DNA from: Sporosarcina aquimarina
GTDB taxonomy: Bacteria > Bacillota > Bacilli > Bacillales_A > Planococcaceae
Length of the DNA stretch: 64,000 bases
Reading direction: 5' to 3'
NCBI RefSeq assembly: GCF_023715615.1
Contig: NZ_JAMBOM010000007.1
Location: 1 to 64,000 of the forward strand
Shown: piece by piece, positions 51,868-61,793 of the stretch
How the letters are laid out: every line of letters begins with the position of its first letter
How positions within the stretch are numbered: the stretch's first letter is position 1
Notes under the pieces: model-generated
What the model was told of the DNA's origin: nothing
Databases searched by the model: none
The model's input: only the letters and a program-made list of their open reading frames with translations
Made by a program: the position numbers and the translations under genes

Positions 51868-52304
51868 TTATTCAGAGTCGCTCGCGATTCCTTTTTCCAT
51901 GGCTTTCCACGGAAGCGTTGCACATTTAATACGTGCTGGGAATTTAGCGACTCCTGTCAATGCTTCAATATCACCAAAATCCATAGAATCATCGATATCT
52001 TTCCCCAACATCATATCTGAAAAGGCGTGAGCGGCTGTGACAGCATCCTCAGTATTCTTTCCTTTAATTAGTTGCGTCATCATGGAAGCGGATGCCATTG
52101 AAATCGAACATCCTTCTCCTTCAAACTTAGCATCCTTAACGATGTCGTCTTCTACTTGGAGAGTTAAATGAATCACATCTCCACAAGTAGGGTTATTCAT
52201 ATCGATGGTAACGTTGCTGCTTTCAAGAACTCCTTTGTTACGAGGAGTTTTATAATGATCCATTATGACCGAGCGATACAGCTGATCCAGTTTTTCGTTT
52301 CCCA

Positions 52305-52305
<1 letters not shown>
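51868..52305 (-). CDS. sufU: Sulfur-transfer/scaffold protein SufU
   Basis: A 145-residue IscU-like protein with three conserved Cys: NNPTCGDVIHL (near 41), EGCSISMASASMM (near 66) and RIKCATLPW (near 128). It also has the 18-residue SufU insertion before the last Cys. The Asp in CGD is the zinc ligand. It accepts sulfur from SufS and hands it to SufBCD. It overlaps the sufS stop by one base. Confidence 0.95.
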
Positions 52306-54832
<2,527 letters not shown>

Positions 54833-54850
54833 GTTCAATCGTCCTCCCTC

Positions 54851-55630
54851 TTACGCTTCTTGTTCAACCGTCTCGTCTTCAATTCCTAACTCTTCTTTAA
54901 TCCAGTCGTAGCCTTGCTCTTCCAGTTTTCGAGCAAGTTCTTCGCCACCTGATTTCACAACACGACCTTGCATCATTACGTGAACATGGTCAGGTGTGAT
55001 GTAGTTCAACAGACGCTGATAGTGAGTAATGATGAGGCAACCGAAGTCTTCTCCGCGCATTTCGTTAATACCTGTAGAAACGATACGTAGAGCATCGATG
55101 TCAAGACCGGAGTCAATTTCGTCTAAAATTGCAAATTTAGGCTTCAACATCATAAGTTGAAGAATTTCGTTACGCTTCTTCTCTCCACCTGAGAATCCTT
55201 CGTTCAAGTAGCGAGTAGCCATATCTTCGTCCATTTCAAGAAGTTCCATTTTGCTATCGAGTTCACGGATGAACTTCATAAGAGAAATTTCGTTCCCCTC
55301 TTCGCGACGAGCGTTAATACCTGAACGAAGGAAGTCAGCGTTTGTTACGCCTGTAATTTCACTTGGATATTGCATTCCTAGGAACAAACCTGCTTTCGCA
55401 CGTTCGTCGACTTCCATTTCAAGAACTTCTTCTCCATCAAGAAGTACAGATCCTGATGTAACTTCGTATTTTGGATGACCCATGATTGCAGACGCGAGCG
55501 TGGATTTACCTGTTCCGTTCGGTCCCATGATTGCATGGATTTCATTTGTGTTGATCGTTAAATTGACACCTTTAAGTATTTCTTTTTCTTCGATTGAAAC
55601 ATGAAGATCTTTGATTTCCAAAGTAGCCAT
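54851..55630 (-). CDS. sufC: Fe-S cluster assembly ATPase SufC
   Basis: A 259-residue ABC-type ATPase from the ATG at 55630, which has GGAGG 7 nt upstream; an in-frame upstream Met at 55669 lacks one. Walker [13 protein letters not shown] (about 34-45), signature [15 protein letters not shown] (about 145-159), and Walker B with [16 protein letters not shown]. It drives conformational change of SufBD during cluster assembly. First gene of sufCDSUB; the operon sits behind a probable promoter at 55691-55719. Confidence 0.96.
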   Translation of the reverse strand: MATLEIKDLHVSIEEKEILKGVNLTINTNEIHAIMGPNGTGKSTLASAIMGHPKYEVTSGSVLLDGEEVLEMEVDERAKAGLFLGMQYPSEITGVTNADFLRSGINARREEGNEISLMKFIRELDSKMELLEMDEDMATRYLNEGFSGGEKKRNEILQLMMLKPKFAILDEIDSGLDIDALRIVSTGINEMRGEDFGCLIITHYQRLLNYITPDHVHVMMQGRVVKSGGEELARKLEEQGYDWIKEELGIEDETVEQEA

Positions 55631-55690
55631 TCCAATACCTCCAGTATGCTTAAGATGAACTTTTATCATCTTCTATTTATCATCATTCTA

Positions 55691-55735
55691 ATCTTATCCT
55701 ATATACGTAGTACATGCAAATCATTAAGAATGATT
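55691..55735 (-). promoter_or_regulatory. Probable suf promoter with adjacent inverted repeat
   Basis: Minus strand TTGCAT (55714-55719), 17-bp spacer, TAAGAT (55691-55696), start near 55684. A perfect 7-3-7 inverted repeat, AATCATT and AATGATT (55719-55735), abuts the -35 and resembles, but does not match, a Fur-type box. It may be an iron- or stress-responsive operator. The remaining gap to 55905 shows nothing else I can support. Confidence 0.5.
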
Positions 55736-55905
55736 ATAAATTATAAAAGAAATCCCCATTTCCTACGATATTCACAGTCTATTCCCATTTTCAATTGCCG
55801 TTTTGTGAATGAGAATTTATCACGAACTGTTCACAAACTTCTTTTCGGGATTCCCCCCTTAAACTAAGGTTATCTCAACTATTTCTTTGTTACTCGTATA
55901 GAAAT

Positions 55906-55948
55906 AAAAAGCGCGCCATCTTCGAATAGAACAGAAGATAGACGCGCT
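55906..55948 (-). terminator. Terminator after the DAACS symporter gene (nominal position)
   Basis: On the minus strand AGCGCGTCTATCTTC pairs with GAAGATGGCGCGCT, then TTTTTATTTC follows. It lies immediately after the symporter stop codon. Confidence 0.88.
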
Positions 55949-55964
55949 GCTGATTATAAGTCAA

Positions 55965-57164
55965 TCATTTCGATAGTTTGGCAGATGTGCCGTCTTTTGA
56001 AAAGCTGTCGACGACAATTGCAAGCGCTCCATCACCTGTAACGTTCGTTGCAGTACCGAAGCTATCTTGCGCCATGTATAGAGCAATCATGAGTGCCACC
56101 ATGGATTCGTCGAAACCTAACATGGATGCTAGAAGACCAGTGGCCGCAACAACTGCTCCGCCTGGTACTCCAGGTGCAGCGATCATTGTAATTCCAAGCA
56201 TGAAGATGAAACCAAGATACGCAACAAAACTAATTGGCATATCGTTCATCAGCATCACACCAATTGAACACGAAACGAGTGTTATCGTACTTCCTGACAA
56301 GTGGATGGTTGCAAACAGTGGAATGGTAAAGTCCGTCACCCTTGCAGACGCACCCGTTTGTTTCGCTTGTCGCAATGTTACTGGAATGGTTGCTGCAGAA
56401 GATTGTGTACCGACCGCTGTAAAATAAGCAGGCGACATAATCTTCATCAGACGGAACGGATTCCGTTTTGAAACAGCTCCAGCAACTGTGTATTGCAACG
56501 TCAACATAACTAGGTGAAGAATAATAATCATAACGAATACGAAGATGAAAATCGAAAGCACTTTAGCCACTTCACCTGTGTATGTCATATTCAAGAAAAT
56601 CCCGAAAATATGTATCGGTAAAAGCGGTATGATAATGACTGAAATCACTTTTTCAATGATTGTGTTCAATTCTTCAAACATGTGTAACATTGTTTTACTG
56701 CCGATAGCAGCCATTCCAATTCCTAATACGAATGCAAGAAGCAACGCCGTCATCACGCCCATAAGGGGTGTCATTTCTAGTTCGAAGAAAGCGCTTGCTG
56801 CTTCTTTCCCAGTTTCAATTGAGGTGCTTCCTAACCCACTTATGTATCCTGGTAGTAATGACGTTGCAGCGAAGTAAGCAAGAATCCCTGCGATAATCGT
56901 AGATGCATAAGCAAATAATGTCGCAAGACCAAGCAACTTCCCAGAGCCTTTACCAAGTTTTGCAATTCCAGGTGCGATGAATCCCAAAATAATCAAAGGA
57001 ACCACGAAGTTGAGAAATCCTCCAAAGATCATGTTGAATGTTGCGAAGAACCGAGTGAAGCCTTTCGCAAATCCTTCACCAATCATAGGAGTCAAATACC
57101 CAAGCCCTACTGCGAGACCGATGGCAATGACAATTCTCCATATCAGTCCAATTTTAAATTTCAC
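55965..57164 (-). CDS. Dicarboxylate/amino acid:cation symporter (DAACS family)
   Basis: A 399-residue symporter from the GTG at 57164, preceded by AAAGGGG at 8 nt; a longer in-frame ATG at 57212 lies within the probable -10 and cannot be the start if that promoter is right. About eight helices plus two re-entrant loops: HP1 has TAVGTQSSAATIPVTL (about 250-265, serine-rich), and TM7-HP2 have SFGTATNVTGDGA near 375 instead of the NMDGT pattern. Substrate may be glutamate, a dicarboxylate or cystine; undetermined. A cre-like site overlies the promoter. Confidence 0.85.
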   Translation of the reverse strand: MKFKIGLIWRIVIAIGLAVGLGYLTPMIGEGFAKGFTRFFATFNMIFGGFLNFVVPLIILGFIAPGIAKLGKGSGKLLGLATLFAYASTIIAGILAYFAATSLLPGYISGLGSTSIETGKEAASAFFELEMTPLMGVMTALLLAFVLGIGMAAIGSKTMLHMFEELNTIIEKVISVIIIPLLPIHIFGIFLNMTYTGEVAKVLSIFIFVFVMIIILHLVMLTLQYTVAGAVSKRNPFRLMKIMSPAYFTAVGTQSSAATIPVTLRQAKQTGASARVTDFTIPLFATIHLSGSTITLVSCSIGVMLMNDMPISFVAYLGFIFMLGITMIAAPGVPGGAVVAATGLLASMLGFDESMVALMIALYMAQDSFGTATNVTGDGALAIVVDSFSKDGTSAKLSK

Positions 57165-57207
57165 TTTCCAAACCCCTTTCATGCGTTGAATTAGTAAAAC
57201 TCTTTCT

Positions 57208-57236
57208 ATCATACATGAAAACGCTTTAAAAAGCAG
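57208..57236 (-). promoter_or_regulatory. Symporter promoter with overlapping cre-like site
   Basis: Minus strand -10 TATGAT (57208-57213) with a weak -35 about 17 bp upstream. Between them TGAAAACGCTTTAA (57216-57229) matches 11 of the 12 fixed positions of the cre consensus TGWAANCGNTNWCA. A CcpA site inside the core promoter would mean repression by preferred sugars. Consensus matching only. Confidence 0.55.
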
Positions 57237-57250
57237 TCCTATTTATTATC

Positions 57251-57295
57251 CAAAAAACCCCTCATCTTTGTAAAGGCAAGATAAGGGGTTTCTTC
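57251..57295 (-). terminator. Terminator of the metNIQ operon
   Basis: AAACCCCTTATCTTGCC and AAAGATGAGGGGTTTTTTGG pair on the minus strand just after the metQ stop. Confidence 0.88.
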
Positions 57296-57299
57296 TATA

Positions 57300-58142
57300 T
57301 TATTTAGTAACCGGTACGACTGAACCTTCCCACTCATCAAGGATGAAGTCTTGGATCTCTTTTGAAGTTAGAACTTCTACAAGTGCTTTAATGCCTGGTT
57401 TGTCTTCGTTGCCAGTCTTCACTGCGATGACGTTCACGTATGGAGAATCAGATTCTTCAAGTGCAATGGAATCTTCCATTGGGTTGATACCTGCATCTAT
57501 TGCATAGTTTGAATTAATAAGAACTGCGTCGCCTTCTTCACTATTAAACATTTGGGGAAGAAGTGCTGCTTCGTAATTCGCATCGAACTTAATGTTTTTC
57601 GGGTTATCCACAATATCTTTCAATTCAGCTTTTGTTTTGTTTATGCCATCTTTCAACGTGATGAGACCTTCCGCTTCAAGAATCCCTAAAACACGTCCGT
57701 GATCGGAGACAGAGTTACTGATGAGGATGGTAGCACCATCAGGCAGTTCATCCAATGATTTGTACTTTTTTGAATAGACGCCGATTGGTTCAATATGGAT
57801 GCTTCCGGCATTCGTGAAATCGTATCCATGATCGGCAATTTGGGTTTCCATGTACGGAATGGTTTGGAAGTAGTTCGCATCCAAATCGTCAGAATCAAGA
57901 TCTTGGTTCGGTAAAACATAATCCTGGTACGTTTCAATCTCCAAGTCATAGCCTTTTTCTTTCAGTAGTGGCTTTGCTTTTTCCAGAATTTCTGCGTGTG
58001 GAACGTTGGATGCGCCAACTTTAATGACTTTTTGGTCTTCATCAGAACCGCTTGTGTTACCATCTTTGTCGTCTTTTGAACCACATGCTGCAAGTGCTAA
58101 TACAAGTACTGCTAGTAAAACTCCTGTTAAAAACTTTTTCAT
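57300..58142 (-). CDS. metQ: Methionine ABC transporter substrate-binding lipoprotein
   Basis: A 280-residue NlpA-family lipoprotein. The ATG at 58142 has GGGAAGTGG upstream at workable spacing, whereas the GTG at 58151 sits on that site. Signal peptide with lipobox LALAAC (Cys near 20). The mature domain starts VIKVGASNVPHAEILEKAKPLL, and has YQDYVLPNQDLDSDDLDANYFQ near 80, typical of MetQ. It captures D/L-methionine for MetNI. It lies 162 nt after metI and ends in a terminator. Confidence 0.93.
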   Translation of the reverse strand: MKKFLTGVLLAVLVLALAACGSKDDKDGNTSGSDEDQKVIKVGASNVPHAEILEKAKPLLKEKGYDLEIETYQDYVLPNQDLDSDDLDANYFQTIPYMETQIADHGYDFTNAGSIHIEPIGVYSKKYKSLDELPDGATILISNSVSDHGRVLGILEAEGLITLKDGINKTKAELKDIVDNPKNIKFDANYEAALLPQMFNSEEGDAVLINSNYAIDAGINPMEDSIALEESDSPYVNVIAVKTGNEDKPGIKALVEVLTSKEIQDFILDEWEGSVVPVTK

Positions 58143-58304
58143 CCATTCCACTTCCCTTTTCTGTTTTTTTAGATTTGATAACGAGCCGTGTTGATTTTCG
58201 TTGCAAGCGGACGCGTTCCACTCCTATCAACGTAGATGCTAGGCACCACTTTTATTTCATCAAACCACTTATATAGTAGACAGGCATGCCTGGTTTTCCC
58301 ATTG

Positions 58305-58973
58305 TTATCGTTTGTCGAGTTTTTTGACGGCGAAGTCTCCTGCGAATTGTAAGACGAAGACCACAATTAGGATTAAGATTGTAGCAACGAGTGTGACGTC
58401 TTCACGGCTTCGTTGGAATCCGTCTAGGAAGGCGAGTGTTCCAAGTCCTCCAGCACCGATAATTCCTGCCATCGCTGTGTAGCCAACAAGTGCGATCGCT
58501 GTCACCGTAATCCCGGAGATTAAAGCGGGCATCGACTCCGGCAATAATACTTTGAAAATAATTGTTGATGTTTTTGCACCCATCGAGCGTGCTGCTTCAA
58601 GAACACCTTTGTCAATTTCCTGCAGTGCTATTAGCACCATTCTTGCGTAAAACGGAGCAGCTCCGATAATCAACGCCGGCATCGCAGCTTCCGGACCTCT
58701 AATTGTTCCGATTAGAAACTTGGTAAACGGAATAAGAAGGATGATTAATATAATGAAAGGAATTGATCTGAAAATGTTAACAATCGATCCCGTGAGTATA
58801 TTCACAATCTTATTTGCCCATATATGGCCAGGACCGGTTAAGAAAAGCAAGATCCCAAGTGCTAGCCCAATGATGAACGTGAATAGGGTTGAGACAGCTG
58901 TCATATAAAGTGTTTCAACTGTTGCATCCCACATTTTTGCCCAGTCTACGTTTGGAAGATAGGTTTCAATCAT
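58305..58973 (-). CDS. metI: Methionine ABC transporter permease
   Basis: A 222-residue permease with five helices. The family coupling loop EIDKGVLEAARSMGAKTSTIIFKVLLPES spans about 118-146, and IRSIPF-type FRSIPFIILIILLIPFTKF lies near 68. It is called metP in B. subtilis. It overlaps metN by 4 nt. Coupled to MetN for methionine uptake. Confidence 0.94.
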   Translation of the reverse strand: MIETYLPNVDWAKMWDATVETLYMTAVSTLFTFIIGLALGILLFLTGPGHIWANKIVNILTGSIVNIFRSIPFIILIILLIPFTKFLIGTIRGPEAAMPALIIGAAPFYARMVLIALQEIDKGVLEAARSMGAKTSTIIFKVLLPESMPALISGITVTAIALVGYTAMAGIIGAGGLGTLAFLDGFQRSREDVTLVATILILIVVFVLQFAGDFAVKKLDKR

Positions 58974-59992
58974 TTCTCAAACACCTCCGTCTGGACACCT
59001 TGTTCATGTAAATATTGAATGGCATTTGCAGTTGCCTCTGGTTCCCCTGTTATTTGTAAAATCATTGTCCCGTATGCGCCGCCACGAGTTTGGGAGATAT
59101 TTCCTTGAAGAATACTGACGTCCACTGGATATTCTCTTATCAAACTAGCGAGAACAGGTTGCTCTGTTCGTTCCCCTACAAACGCTAGCTTGACAAGTGT
59201 GCCCTCCGGATAATCCTGACGCATGAGTGACATCACTTTCTTCGCATCTTCAGGTTCAGTCACTTGTGAGACAAATCGCTTTGTAATCTGTTCTTTTGGT
59301 GACTGGAATAGTTGGAGTACGTCTCCTGTTTCTACCACACGTCCCGCTTCCATCACTGCGACTTCATGACAGATTTTTCGAATGACGTGCATTTCGTGCG
59401 TAATGAGGACAATTGTTAACCCAAGTCGTTCGTTAATGCTTGTCAACAAGTCTAAAATCGCATCCGTCGTTTCTGGATCGAGCGCGGACGTTGCCTCGTC
59501 ACATAGGAGCACTTCAGGGTCATTTGCAAGTGCTCTTGCAATTCCGACACGCTGTTTCTGTCCACCTGACAATTGGGAGGGATATGCATTTTCACGTCCC
59601 GCCAACCCTACAAGCTCTATCAATTCCGTTGCTTTCCGTTCTCGCTCCGCCTTTTTTACTCCTGCTATTTCTAAAGGGAAGGTAATGTTCTCTTTTACGG
59701 TACGAGACCATAGCAAGTTAAAATGTTGGAAGATCATACTAATTTTTTGACGGGCTTGACGAAGCTCTTTTCCACCGATTGATGAAATCTTACGGCCGTT
59801 CACTTCGACGGACCCGTCTGTTGGTTGTTCCAACCCGTTGAGCAATCGGATTAACGTACTTTTACCAGCACCACTATATCCGATAATGCCGTAAATCTTT
59901 CCTTCTTCAATCGTCAGGTTTACTCCGTCAACTGCAGTAATCACAGTGCTTGCGGTCCCAAATCGTTTGTTGACATTTGCTAATTGAATCAT
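58970..59992 (-). CDS. metN: Methionine ABC transporter ATP-binding protein
   Basis: A 340-residue ABC ATPase: Walker A GYSGAGKSTLIRLL (about 38-51), signature LSGGQKQRVGIARAL (about 140-154), Walker B VLLCDEATSALDP. A C-terminal NIL regulatory domain (about 265-340) binds methionine and inhibits transport in studied homologues. First gene of metNIQ, about 310 nt downstream of the terminator of the SAM riboswitch. The long gap is filled by repeat copy B. Confidence 0.95.
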   Translation of the reverse strand: MIQLANVNKRFGTASTVITAVDGVNLTIEEGKIYGIIGYSGAGKSTLIRLLNGLEQPTDGSVEVNGRKISSIGGKELRQARQKISMIFQHFNLLWSRTVKENITFPLEIAGVKKAERERKATELIELVGLAGRENAYPSQLSGGQKQRVGIARALANDPEVLLCDEATSALDPETTDAILDLLTSINERLGLTIVLITHEMHVIRKICHEVAVMEAGRVVETGDVLQLFQSPKEQITKRFVSQVTEPEDAKKVMSLMRQDYPEGTLVKLAFVGERTEQPVLASLIREYPVDVSILQGNISQTRGGAYGTMILQITGEPEATANAIQYLHEQGVQTEVFEK

Positions 59993-60036
59993 TCGACACC
60001 CACCTCACTGCGTTTCATTCTGTCCAAGACTAATCG

Positions 60037-60240
60037 CTATATAAGTTAAATTAAACAATCCGATCACTTGTCGTTGTTTTCCTCTCCAGGCGGACGCTTT
60101 CCGAGGGGCTCGATCTCAGCCAATCGAACCCCGAAGAGTTCGATTTGCCGTATTTCTGGGCTCTTTGCAGAAATTAAGGCATCAGCCCGCTGCTCCTAAC
60201 GCTTCGCTTTTACTCGCAAAAGTTGTTCTCCGTAACAACT
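60037..60240 (-). repeat. Dispersed intergenic repeat, copy B, inside the metN leader
   Basis: Aligns with 44550-44690 (copy A) from CTATATAA to GCAGAAATTAAGGC: shared GGACGCTTTCCGAGGGGCTC, CTCAGCCAATCGAAC, GTTCGATTTGCCGT. The AATCGAAC/GTTCGATT stem (60120-60143) is preserved while its 8-nt loop differs. The last 60 bases diverge but keep a CGCTTCGCTTTTACTCG-like block. It lies between the riboswitch terminator and metN, so it must be transcribed with the operon. The strand listed is the direction of transcription through it. Confidence 0.8.
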
Positions 60241-60302
60241 CTCGTTCCAAACAACTAAAATGTCTGTACCGATAGTGATTTTCACTTCAACATATATAAT
60301 TA

Positions 60303-60340
60303 AATAAAAAACGCCTTCCTGCAGATTCACAGAAAGGCGT
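60303..60340 (-). terminator. Expression-platform terminator of the SAM riboswitch
   Basis: Minus strand ACGCCTTTCTGTG and the opposite arm CAGGAAGGCGT form a stem, followed by six T. Position downstream of the S-box aptamer fits transcription attenuation. Confidence 0.85.
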
Positions 60341-60364
60341 ACGCGTAAAAATTCATGGCGTTCA

Positions 60365-60478
60365 TCCGATCTCTCATCTTTCAAAGCATACGCTTTGTGT
60401 GACTTGGCACCATTTCAAGTAAATTGACGGTTGCCGGGCTTCATAGGGTTCTCCCCTCCACCTCTCTCTATAAGAGTC
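60365..60478 (-). promoter_or_regulatory. SAM-I riboswitch (S-box)
   Basis: The minus strand shows the S-box core in order: CTCTTATAGAGAGAGGTGGA, GGGGAGAACCCTATGAAGCC, CGGCAACC, GGTGCCAAGTC, and GAAAGATGAGAGATC. These correspond to P1, the kink-turn, P3 and P4 conserved blocks. With SAM bound, the downstream terminator forms and metNIQ is off. Preceded by a strong promoter. Confidence 0.95.
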
Positions 60479-60501
60479 AGTTATTCAATTGGTTGCTTTT
60501 A

Positions 60502-60530
60502 GTTATACCATAGTGATCTATCACTGTCAA
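60502..60530 (-). promoter_or_regulatory. Promoter of the metNIQ / S-box transcript
   Basis: Minus strand TTGACA (60525-60530), 17-bp spacer, TATAAC (60502-60507). It overlaps the last codons of yusE. The start is near 60495, just before the S-box. Confidence 0.85.
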
Positions 60531-60826
60531 CTAAGCTTTTGGAGAATATTTTGTACCGATTGAAAGGCATAGACTTTCTCAGCAGGCTCGCCTTTTCGCT
60601 TTATGAGCAAACACGGTACGCTTTCAACCTGGTATTCTGTCGAAAGTTCTTCGACATAGTTCAAATTGGCTTTTCCAATTGTAAGACTTGGCTTCAACTC
60701 TGTAACAACATTCAATATTTTACTAGCCACTGCACACGTCCCACAGAGCGGTGTGTATAAATAGAAAGCCGTCAGTTCTTCATGTTCAGCCGCATCTTTC
60801 CAGTCACTATATGTCCACTCATCCAC
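60527..60826 (-). CDS. yusE: Thioredoxin-like protein (YusE)
   Basis: A protein of about 99 residues from the GTG at 60826 (AGGTG at 6 nt); a GTG three codons earlier is the alternative. The thioredoxin active site is YLYTPLCGTCAVASK (CxxC near residues 30-33), with the cis-Pro in ESVPCLLIKRKGE. It probably reduces disulfides in the cytosol. Same position between metN and gcvH as in B. subtilis yus genes. Confidence 0.88.
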   Translation of the reverse strand: MDEWTYSDWKDAAEHEELTAFYLYTPLCGTCAVASKILNVVTELKPSLTIGKANLNYVEELSTEYQVESVPCLLIKRKGEPAEKVYAFQSVQNILQKLS

Positions 60827-60894
60827 AAGTATCACCTACACTCTATTTCAATAGAAAAATATAAAAGACGCCGTATGGTCGGCGCCTTTTAATA

Positions 60895-61278
60895 TTATTC
60901 TCCGACAGTCATTTTGTCGTAGTCTTCAGCGGACATAAGCTCATCGAGTTCAGCTGGCTTCGTTGCTTCCACAACGACCATCCAAGCTCCCTCGTAAGGA
61001 GATTCGTTGACAAGCTCAGGGCTGTCCTCTAACTCTTCGTTCACTTCAACGACTTTACCGCTAATAGGTGCATATAGTTCTGAAACCGTTTTTACAGATT
61101 CAACGCTACCGAACGGCTCGTCCGATTTCAATTCGTCACCAACAGATGGTAATTCAACGAACACGATATCACCAAGCTCAGATTGTGCAAAGTGTGTAAT
61201 ACCAATTCGGTATTTACCGTCTTCTTCTTTAACCCATTCGTGCTCTTCAGAATACTTCAAACCTTGTGGTGTGCTCAT
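60895..61278 (-). CDS. gcvH: Glycine cleavage system H protein
   Basis: A 127-residue H protein from the ATG at 61278 with GGAGGGG at 6 nt. The lipoylation lysine lies in [19 protein letters not shown] (near Lys 63). It shuttles the aminomethyl group in glycine cleavage and, in Bacillales, relays lipoate to other complexes. lipA in the same window supplies the cofactor. Ends about 60 nt before yusE; probably its own transcript. Confidence 0.95.
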   Translation of the reverse strand: MSTPQGLKYSEEHEWVKEEDGKYRIGITHFAQSELGDIVFVELPSVGDELKSDEPFGSVESVKTVSELYAPISGKVVEVNEELEDSPELVNESPYEGAWMVVVEATKPAELDELMSAEDYDKMTVGE

Positions 61279-61355
61279 TCTATTCCCCTCCAACTAGTAA
61301 TTGTTATATCTGATTCTATTTTGCCACAGGTACCTTTGAAAGACAAGAAATGAAG

Positions 61356-61724
61356 TTACGCCTTCCACGTTTCTGAAAACGTTTGCTCATTGAACCCGAC
61401 TGTGGTTGTTTTGCCATCTGTCACAAGTGGACGCTTAATGAGCATGCCGTCCGACGCCAGCAATTGGATTTGTTCATCCTCACTCATAGTAGCAAGTTTG
61501 TCCTTTAACCCGAGTTCACGATACTTCATGCCACTCGTGTTAAAGAACTTCTTCAACGGCAATTCAGAACTAGTAATCATTTCTTTCAATGCTTGTTCGC
61601 TCGGTGGCTGTTCAGCAATGTTGGATGCTTCGTAAGAAATATCATTTTCTTTCAGCCACTTTTCAGCCTTTTTACATGTTGTACATGTTGGATAGCCATA
61701 ATAGTGCAGTCCCAATTCAATCAC
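61356..61724 (-). CDS. yusI: ArsC/Spx-family reductase-like protein (YusI)
   Basis: A 122-residue ArsC-like protein with CxxC in YGYPTCTTCKKAEKWL (about 9-24), and an RPLVTDGKTTTVGF C-terminal motif. It lacks the ArsC catalytic spacing and fits the YusI group rather than a true arsenate reductase. Function unproven; likely redox or regulatory. It is 69 nt downstream of fadE. Confidence 0.85.
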   Translation of the reverse strand: MIELGLHYYGYPTCTTCKKAEKWLKENDISYEASNIAEQPPSEQALKEMITSSELPLKKFFNTSGMKYRELGLKDKLATMSEDEQIQLLASDGMLIKRPLVTDGKTTTVGFNEQTFSETWKA

Positions 61725-61793
61725 CTCGTTAGTTCCATTTTACCACAAAAACATCCAGACTACAGAATTGCAGTCTGGATAGGAGTGTAGGGA

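Noticed and set aside
60196..60384. 62-aa minus-strand open frame
   Set aside because: It spans the SAM-riboswitch terminator and the repeat and has no ribosome site; these structures explain the region.
61366..61385. cre-like TGAAAACGTTTGCT near the end of yusI
   Set aside because: It lies inside the 3' end of a coding sequence with no downstream promoter or gene start it could control.
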